A DNA stretch of 49,066 nt from Nitrobacter sp. 62-23. Its GTDB lineage: Bacteria > Pseudomonadota > Alphaproteobacteria > Rhizobiales > Xanthobacteraceae. Every line of letters begins with the position of its first letter. Within the stretch, counting starts at the first letter, position 1. Where the stretch lies: positions 1-49,066 of the forward strand of contig NZ_MKSM01000099.1 in the NCBI RefSeq assembly GCF_001897285.1, read 5' to 3'. Below the pieces are notes generated by a model, which was not told the DNA's origin, did not search any database, and was given only the letters and a program-made list of their open reading frames with translations. Below are positions 43,122 to 49,066 of this stretch, piece by piece. A program made the translations under genes and the position numbers.

Positions 43122-43343
43122 TCAGCCGCCATCGCGCGCAACCAGCGAGATCCCCTCGGCGAGGCCGATCGCCCAATGGCGAGCCTCACGGAGTTCGTCG
43201 TTGTAGGATTCCCACTTGTCACCGACGCGAGCGCAGCGATCCGCGATCAAAAAGGATGTCTCGCGAGACTGTACTCGCCTCCAGGAGCTGTCGCCGGTCA
43301 GGCCATAGCTTGCCGCTGCAACGTGACTGCGGAGGAAATCCAT
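43122..43343 (-). CDS. Possible 73-aa soluble protein
   Basis: ATG 43343 (MDFLRSHVAAASYGLTGDSS), continuing WRRVQSRETSFLIADRCARV and GDKWESYNDELREARHWAIG. Codon use is good on this strand, and a strong terminator follows 37 nt after the stop. No ribosome binding site seen. Divergent from the histidine kinase gene. Function unknown. Confidence 0.5.
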   Translation of the reverse strand: MDFLRSHVAAASYGLTGDSSWRRVQSRETSFLIADRCARVGDKWESYNDELREARHWAIGLAEGISLVARDGG

Positions 43344-43416
43344 GTTGATGTCGCGGAAGCGATGTGGCTTGTTGCCGACCAGGATCGAGGCAACGGACCC
43401 ACACATTACATTTCCA

Positions 43417-45174
43417 ATGTCTATTTTGCACCACGACAAATTACGTGCCGAACAGGTCGCCGCGCTCTACGGAAACGCGGTGGAAGGGACGGTCGGAAGC
43501 CTGATTGCGGCTGCGATCCTGTCCGGCATGCTGGTGAGCCTCGGCGCGGTGCCATTGCCGGCGGCTGTGATCTTTGTGACGCTCGTCTTCGGACAATCCA
43601 TGACGAGGTTCGTGCTCATCCGCGCCTACTGGAAATCAAGGCCGGCGCCGCCGGATTGGCGTCGTTGGGCGCAACGCGCCATAGCCAGTACTCTTGCCGG
43701 CGGATTGACCTGGGGATTCGGCTCGCTCTTGCTGATGAGTCCGAGCCGCGTCGAATTGCAGTTTATCGTGCTGCTGGTTTGCGCGGGTATCGCGGCTGGA
43801 GCCATCACCGCCTTCGCGACCTATCTCCCGGCATATTATTGCAATCTGTGCTCTATCATGGTGCCCACTACGATCTGGGCAGCCTCGCATCCTGATGTAT
43901 TACACTGGACCTACGCTGCACTCGCCACATTATGGACTGCCGTTATTGCCATGCTGGCGAAGAAGCACAGCGAAATCCTCAATAAGTCTCTCCGGTTGCA
44001 ATTTGAAAACCTCGACCTGGCAACGAATTTGCGTCTGCAAAAGGAGAAGGCAGAGGAAGCGAGTATCGCCAAATCCCGCTTTCTGGCGTCGGCGAGCCAC
44101 GATCTGCGTCAACCGGTCCACGCTCTGAGCATGTTTGTCGGTGCTTTACGCACCCGGCAGATGGATGACGATGCACGACGACTGGTCAAACAGATCGACG
44201 ACTCGGTCGGTGCACTTGATGGCCTGTTCACATCGCTGCTGGATATTTCCCGGCTCGATGCGGGAGTGATTCAGGCACAATTTCAATCGTTTCCGATTCT
44301 GGCGCTGTTGAAGCGAATATGTCGCGATGAAGGCGCCGAAGCGACGCGGAAAAATCTGAAGCTGACCTTGATTCCCTGCTCGCTGCTCGTTGAGAGCGAT
44401 CCGGTGCTGCTCGAACGCATCCTGCGCAATCTGATCTCGAATGCGATTCGATATACCGATAATGGACGCGTCGTCGTCGGTTGTCGTCGCGGCGAGCGGC
44501 TGAGTGTCGAAGTTTGGGATAGCGGTCGCGGCATAGCGCCGGATGAGCGCGACCTCATCTTCCAGGAGTTCTATCAGGTAGGAAATCCTGAACGAGATCG
44601 TAGCCGGGGACTAGGACTCGGCCTCGCCATCGTCGCCAGATTGACGGACATTTTGAAAACGCCGCTGACGCTGCAATCTTCGGCTGGTCGCGGCTCCGTA
44701 TTCAAGCTGTCGGTTCCGATATCGCAGCGAGAGCCATCCGTGACGATGCAGGAAATTGACGGCCCACCGGCCGCGGCGAATTCACTGTTCATTCTCGTCA
44801 TCGATGACGAGGTCGCGATTCAGACATCGATGCAAAGTCTGCTTATTTCCTGGGGGCACGTCGTCACCGTCGCCGGCTCATGTCAGGACATGCTGGCGCA
44901 GATTGCCGACTTCACTGTGGTACCCGATCTCATCATTTCAGATTATCGCTTACGATCGACTGAAAACGGCATCGAGACGATCCAGCAGCTGAGGTCCGAA
45001 TTTAACGAGAATATTCCCGCCATTCTCATGACAGGCGATACCGCGCCAAACCGCATCAGGGAGGCGAGCGAGAGCAGTTGCTTTCTGATGCACAAGCCGG
45101 TTTCGAATAGCAAACTCCGTGCGGCGATCACCAATTTGACAATCGCCAGCACCCGTTCCGGAGAACCGGCCTAG
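43417..45174 (+). CDS. Hybrid membrane sensor histidine kinase with receiver domain
   Basis: 585 aa from ATG 43417 (MSILHHDKL). N-terminal membrane part with about six helices (residues 25-195), a short coiled coil (EILNKSLRLQFENLDLATNL), HisKA with SASHDLRQPVHALSMF near residue 230, HATPase (ILRNLISNAIRYTDNGRVVV; GLGLGLAIVARL), and a C-terminal receiver (residues about 465-580) with FILVIDDE and the phospho-acceptor Asp in ISDYRL, ending HKPVSNSKL. The partner response regulator is convergent at 45242. Signal unknown. The start has no obvious ribosome binding site. Confidence 0.92.
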   Translation: MSILHHDKLRAEQVAALYGNAVEGTVGSLIAAAILSGMLVSLGAVPLPAAVIFVTLVFGQSMTRFVLIRAYWKSRPAPPDWRRWAQRAIASTLAGGLTWGFGSLLLMSPSRVELQFIVLLVCAGIAAGAITAFATYLPAYYCNLCSIMVPTTIWAASHPDVLHWTYAALATLWTAVIAMLAKKHSEILNKSLRLQFENLDLATNLRLQKEKAEEASIAKSRFLASASHDLRQPVHALSMFVGALRTRQMDDDARRLVKQIDDSVGALDGLFTSLLDISRLDAGVIQAQFQSFPILALLKRICRDEGAEATRKNLKLTLIPCSLLVESDPVLLERILRNLISNAIRYTDNGRVVVGCRRGERLSVEVWDSGRGIAPDERDLIFQEFYQVGNPERDRSRGLGLGLAIVARLTDILKTPLTLQSSAGRGSVFKLSVPISQREPSVTMQEIDGPPAAANSLFILVIDDEVAIQTSMQSLLISWGHVVTVAGSCQDMLAQIADFTVVPDLIISDYRLRSTENGIETIQQLRSEFNENIPAILMTGDTAPNRIREASESSCFLMHKPVSNSKLRAAITNLTIASTRSGEPA

Positions 45175-45241
45175 GGTAGTGGATTTGAGTTAGCTGGCCA
45201 CCAGAGCGCGAAATTCGCGATTGAATGCCAGACTCGGCCCT

Positions 45242-45880
45242 CTAAATAAGGGCGGCGCGCCGGGCAGCCTCGACGGCCTGCGTCCGGTTGACGACACCGA
45301 GCGATTTGAAGATCGCAGTGACATGCGCTTTCACGGTGCGTTCGGAAACCAGCAACTCGCGGCCGATCTCCTTGTTGGAGATGCCGCGGCCGAGCAGCTT
45401 CAACACATCAATCTGGCGCTCGGTGAGCGGAGCGCTGAAATTTATCATAGCCGTCGGCGGCCTGTCGCTTGCCTGCGACGCATCAGTTCGCAACATAATT
45501 TGAGGAACATAAACTTCCCCGGACAGCACCAGCTGCAACGCCGATATCAATGTCTGCGGGCTGGCCGATTTGGGCAGATAGCCGAGGGCGCCTGCCGCCA
45601 GAGCTTGCCTGACGTGTTCCGGATTTTCCGAAGACGACAGCAGGATAACCGGCAGGTCCGGCCGCCGCTTGCCGATCTCGCGCAGCGCGGACATGCCGTC
45701 TTCGCCCGGCATGTTCAGGTCGAGGAAGACTGCATCAAGATCGTCATGCGCATCGACTTCGCGTATCCCACCAGCGGCATCGCCTGCCTCAAGGATTTCG
45801 ATATCCGCCCTGGTTTGCGTGAGGAGCGCGGCCAATCCAGCGCGCATGATTGAATGGTCGTCGATGAGAAGCAGCTTCAC
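45242..45880 (-). CDS. NarL/LuxR-type response regulator
   Basis: 212 aa. Receiver residues 1-120 (LLIDDHSIMRAGLAALL; phospho-Asp in FLDLNMPG near residue 54; conserved PKSASPQTL) and a LuxR-type HTH about 145-205 (LTERQIDVLKLLGRGISNKE; LLVSERTVKAHVTAIFKSLG). Convergent with the hybrid kinase, 67 nt between stops; the two probably form a phosphorelay (as in ErcS'/ErbR-like systems). Confidence 0.93.
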   Translation of the reverse strand: MKLLLIDDHSIMRAGLAALLTQTRADIEILEAGDAAGGIREVDAHDDLDAVFLDLNMPGEDGMSALREIGKRRPDLPVILLSSSENPEHVRQALAAGALGYLPKSASPQTLISALQLVLSGEVYVPQIMLRTDASQASDRPPTAMINFSAPLTERQIDVLKLLGRGISNKEIGRELLVSERTVKAHVTAIFKSLGVVNRTQAVEAARRAALI

Positions 45881-46060
45881 GGCAGGCGGCTCCAGTCAGC
45901 AGAGGCGGATCTCAACGCGACATGAATACACGGTAACCGGCCATGGAGCAAAAGCTGGCCCTTTGGTCGTATGGTACATGCCCGTCTTAGGACTTCGACA
46001 GCGGTGCGATCGACCAGAAATAGATGGACGGCCGCTCAATTCAGGGGATATGCGTGAGCG

Positions 46061-46612
46061 ATGCAGGGAAGCACGTCAATCGCACCGTCGACATTTCGAA
46101 ACATCGTCCGCGCTCGTCTCATAGGTCTGGCTCTCGTCTGCATCAGTGTGGCGGGTCTTTGCGTCACGCTCAACGATGCAAAGGCACAAAACACCAAACC
46201 GGCGTCGGTCTCGAATGGCTGGCGGGTCGAATGTACCAGCGATAGTAAAGTGCTTGATTGTCGGGCATTCCAACAGGTTTTACAGCGTGATAACAACCAG
46301 ATCGTAACCGGCATCACGGTTCGCGTCCCGGCGGAAACCAAAAAGCCGGTCATGATGATGCAGCTTCCGCTCGGTATTCTTGTCGTTGAACCGATGGCTA
46401 TAAGGGTCGATGAAGGTACGGCCGAAAATCTGGCCATTCAGACCTGTACGCCATCAGGATGTTATGCCGGTGCGCAAATTTCGGACAAACTGCTCGATGC
46501 CATGCGCAAGGGCAAGGTGTTGAAGGTGGCGTTTCAGAACGCCAACAAACAAGCTGTTCTGGTCGAAATGCCGCTGACCGGATTTGTGCCGGCCTACGAT
46601 AAAATCAAGTAA
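46061..46612 (+). CDS. Invasion-associated locus B (IalB) family protein
   Basis: 183 aa. N-terminal membrane/signal segment (residues about 17-43, ending NDAKAQ). IalB domain: VSNGWRVECTSDSKVLDCRA, GITVRVPAETKKPVMMMQLP, QTCTPSGCYAGAQISDKLLD and CysXC pairs. Periplasmic or outer-membrane associated proteins of this family are common in Rhizobiales. Start ATG 46061 has a weak ribosome binding site. Confidence 0.9.
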   Translation: MQGSTSIAPSTFRNIVRARLIGLALVCISVAGLCVTLNDAKAQNTKPASVSNGWRVECTSDSKVLDCRAFQQVLQRDNNQIVTGITVRVPAETKKPVMMMQLPLGILVVEPMAIRVDEGTAENLAIQTCTPSGCYAGAQISDKLLDAMRKGKVLKVAFQNANKQAVLVEMPLTGFVPAYDKIK

Positions 46613-46877
46613 GCATTCGCTGTCGGAGCGTAGCACTAAGCCGCCCTATCCTCTCGGCGTGAGACCGTCGCGTTCGCATGCTCCAATGCCTTGGAGACCG
46701 CTGCCGTGACCTTGCCTCGAACGGCTGCCCTTAAGTCTTAAGACCTCAAACGGATTGGCTTGCACTTGTTAGAGCGCATCGGGCCGTTCAAAGATAAGCG
46801 CGGGACGATTCATTGGGCATGCGCAGCAACGCAAATGCGTTCTGTACGCGTTCTCGTGAATACAGTTGGGGCAAACC

Positions 46878-49066
46878 GTGCAACCATTCGACCTATCCGG
46901 TCGTCAGCTTAGATTGCCTAAGCTACGCGCCGGCGCTTCTCCGCTGGCAACAACCGTTTTTGCGCTTGCGACTTGCGCGATCGGCCCGGCACGTGCTGAT
47001 CCCTGCACTATCAATGGTACGACCGCGACCTGCTCGGGCGACCAATCGGCTGGCATACAAATCAATACTGGCAGCGGCTTGACCAGCCTGTTCGTCCAGT
47101 CAGTAACGACGAACATCGGGCCGCCGAACGGGATCGCGTTCAGGTCGGAGGGCGCCGATGGGGGTAACAACGGCAGTGGCGCAGACGGCACGAACCTGAG
47201 TGTCACTACGGACGATACCGTCGTTATTCACGCCACCGGCGGCGCCAGTGGCATCTATGTCTCGAGCACCGGCGGCAATTCCTTTGACGTCAGCCAGGGA
47301 CACGGCGGCATCGCCGGTGACGTGACCGTGTCGAATGCCGGCGTGGTCACCACCACTGGCGTCAATGCATACGGCATCCTGGCCCGTTCGATTGGCGGTA
47401 ACGGCAGGCCAAACAACCAGGACGACGGCGCTCTCGGTGCGCCGGGCGGCGTGGTGACGGTCACCAACGCCGGCACAGCCTCAATCACGACCACAAACGA
47501 TGGTGCTGCCGGCATCTACGCGTTTTCAAGCTCGGGTCACACCACCAACAGCAGCACCTATGGTATCGGCGTCGGCACCGTCACCGTGACAAACAACGGG
47601 TCGATCGAAACCTCCGGGACATCGAGTCTGACTGATCCGCTGTCGTTTGCTCACGGCATCGTTGCCGTCAACATCGCGGGTTCCGGCAGCGACGGCAAAA
47701 ACGAGAACCGTCTCGGCAGCGCCAGCGGCGGCAATGCCGGCCTGGGCGGCGACGCCAGCGCGGTCACGGTCACGACGACTGACAGCATCACGACGCACGG
47801 CAACGGCAGCTACGGCATCTACGCGCAAAGCCAGGGCGGCTTCGGCGGCACCGGCGGCGCGGCCGGCGAGCGGGGTTCGACCAATACTGGTGGTGGTTAC
47901 GGTGCAGCGGGTGGCGTTGGCGGCGCCGTGACAGTCACGGCCTCAGGCAGCGTGGCGACGACCGCGGATGCCGACGCCATCGGCATTTTTGCCAACAGCG
48001 TTGGCGGTCGAGGCGGCAACGGCGGCAGCGCCACCGGCGGTACGGCGGTGGGACGCGATGGCGGCACCGGGGGTACGGGTGGCGCCGTTACCGTGACGAT
48101 GGACGGATCCGTTGTCGTGAAAACCCATGGTTCCACCAGCTATGGCATCTATGCCCTGAGCCAGGGCGACGTGGGCGGCGTCGGTGGCGACGCCAGCGAC
48201 AGTCTGACCGTTGACGGGACCAGCGGCAACGGCGGCATCGGTGGTGCGGGTGGGCAGGTGACGATTGCCGATAACGGCGTCGGCGTCCGCAGCGTGACAA
48301 CGGATGGCGTCAACGCCATCGGCATTTTTGGTGAAAGTCTTGGCGGCCGCGGTGGCGACGGCGCCAATGCGCTGGGTTCCTTCAACGCCAACGCACGCAA
48401 TGGTGCGGATGGCGGTGCGGCCGGTGGCGTGACCATCGATACGACAGCGAACGTCACCACGAGCGGTGCAGGAGCATTCGGTCTCTTTGCCTACAGCCAG
48501 GGCGGCGACAGCGGCAATGGCGGCCATGCTTTCTCGCTCACCAATGCCAATGCGGGCAATAGCCACAATGCCGGTGCCGGCGGCGCGGTCTCGCTGACCT
48601 CCAGCGGCACGGTCACCACAGGTGGAGCAAATGCCGTGGCGCTGTATGCGTTGAGCGCCGGCGGCAATGGCGGCAACGGCAATAGCGGTGACGCGTTCAA
48701 CGCCGCTGGCGGCAATGGTGGCGCTGGAGGTGATGGCGATATCGTCATCATCAATGCAAACGGAACCGTCAAGACGACCGGCACGGCCGCCTATGGCGCG
48801 TTTGCGCAAAGCGCCGGAGGCATGGGCGGCAACGGCGACGACGCCGGCGGTGCTGGCGGTAGCGGCGGCACTGGCGGCGCTGCGGGCTCGGGCAAGCTGG
48901 TGACGGTCAACGTCGATGGCACCCTCAACACCGGTGGTGCCGTAGCCTATGGCGTATTCGCTGAAAGCGTCGGCGGTACCGGCGGTCACGGTGGCGGCGG
49001 TGCTGGCGTCGTCGCCCACGGCGGCACTGGCGGCAGTGGCGGCAATGCCGACGCTGTGACGGTGAC
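46878..49066 (+). CDS. Glycine-rich autotransporter-like repeat protein (3' part beyond the window)
   Basis: An uninterrupted frame of about 730 codons that leaves the window. Starts at GTG 46878 (MQPFDLSGRQLRLPKLRAGA after GGGG); an in-frame TGA lies at 46857. Signal sequence with LATTVFALATCAIGPARA, cleaved before DPC. The mature part is built of repeats of about 55-65 residues, each with AYGIYAQSQGG-like segments (at least 11), followed by GGNGGxGG runs and VTVTxxGSVxTxG strands, the pattern of a beta-helical passenger of Rhizobiales type V autotransporters. The beta-barrel expected at the C-terminus is not in the window. Cell-surface adhesin is an inference. Confidence 0.85.
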   Translation, partial: MQPFDLSGRQLRLPKLRAGASPLATTVFALATCAIGPARADPCTINGTTATCSGDQSAGIQINTGSGLTSLFVQSVTTNIGPPNGIAFRSEGADGGNNGSGADGTNLSVTTDDTVVIHATGGASGIYVSSTGGNSFDVSQGHGGIAGDVTVSNAGVVTTTGVNAYGILARSIGGNGRPNNQDDGALGAPGGVVTVTNAGTASITTTNDGAAGIYAFSSSGHTTNSSTYGIGVGTVTVTNNGSIETSGTSSLTDPLSFAHGIVAVNIAGSGSDGKNENRLGSASGGNAGLGGDASAVTVTTTDSITTHGNGSYGIYAQSQGGFGGTGGAAGERGSTNTGGGYGAAGGVGGAVTVTASGSVATTADADAIGIFANSVGGRGGNGGSATGGTAVGRDGGTGGTGGAVTVTMDGSVVVKTHGSTSYGIYALSQGDVGGVGGDASDSLTVDGTSGNGGIGGAGGQVTIADNGVGVRSVTTDGVNAIGIFGESLGGRGGDGANALGSFNANARNGADGGAAGGVTIDTTANVTTSGAGAFGLFAYSQGGDSGNGGHAFSLTNANAGNSHNAGAGGAVSLTSSGTVTTGGANAVALYALSAGGNGGNGNSGDAFNAAGGNGGAGGDGDIVIINANGTVKTTGTAAYGAFAQSAGGMGGNGDDAGGAGGSGGTGGAAGSGKLVTVNVDGTLNTGGAVAYGVFAESVGGTGGHGGGGAGVVAHGGTGGSGGNADAVTV

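Noticed and set aside
47943-49019. Long minus-strand ORFs (for example 358 aa) across the autotransporter region
   Set aside because: They are the reverse reading of the GGC/GCC-rich repeats; composition is almost only Ala/Val/Gly/Asp/Arg/Ile and the + strand has a signal peptide and continuous repeats.
1-49066. CRISPR arrays, rRNA genes, complete insertion sequences, replication origin
   Set aside because: No regularly spaced repeats, rRNA sequence, intact transposase or DnaA-box cluster was seen.

Overview
The window (about 49 kb) looks like the chromosome of a high-GC alphaproteobacterium of the Bradyrhizobium / Nitrobacter / Rhodopseudomonas / Afipia group. The reasons are the NrtR-controlled nadABC operon, aa3-oxidase subunit IV microproteins, a HIG1 protein, EcfG-type stress promoters (GGAAC-N16-GGTT), IalB, DUF3016 and DUF6927-like proteins, and a palindromic repeat (GAGCATGATC...GATCATGCTC) that I recall as common in this group. 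All identifications are from reading the sequence and from memory of the families; no search was run.

1-10.5 kb is core metabolism. It holds the 5' part of a branched-chain amino-acid type ABC binding protein, then a Crp/Fnr regulator divergent from a small membrane protein with a TTGCG-N4-CGCAA palindrome between them. A biotin operon follows (bioF-bioD-bioA, joined by 4-nt overlaps, no bioB), then a Dabb-domain protein. The last block is nrtR followed by nadA-nadB-nadC, with a clear NrtR operator over the nadA promoter.

10.5-26 kb is a gene-poor accessory stretch of many 45-140 aa genes, several shorter than usual gene-calling cut-offs but with good ribosome binding sites: small one- or two-helix membrane proteins, a HIG1 protein, a PRC-barrel protein and two solitary copies of aa3 oxidase subunit IV. 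Three candidate EcfG promoters point to a general stress / envelope / respiration theme. The stretch also carries two structurally covarying palindromic elements, a Rhizobiales palindromic repeat, an IS3 transposase remnant, a methyltransferase plus glycosidase-like pair, a short Acb2/Tad1-like protein (a family known to block cyclic-nucleotide anti-phage signalling) and an oddly short tRNA.

26-40 kb holds two complete cell-surface signalling iron-uptake systems on the minus strand, each FecI sigma - FecR - STN-containing TonB receptor. The first is followed by two small membrane proteins and a PepSY transmembrane protein. Both sigma genes have the same iron-box-like palindrome about 108 nt upstream of the start codon. 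A redoxin and an L,D-transpeptidase lie between the two systems. Next to them is a decayed conjugation (TraD-type) remnant.

40-49 kb holds a PHBH-like FAD monooxygenase, a DUF3016 exported protein, a truncated DUF6927-like gene, a hybrid histidine kinase convergent with a LuxR-type response regulator, an IalB protein, and the first about 730 codons of a very glycine-rich autotransporter-like repeat protein that runs off the 3' edge.
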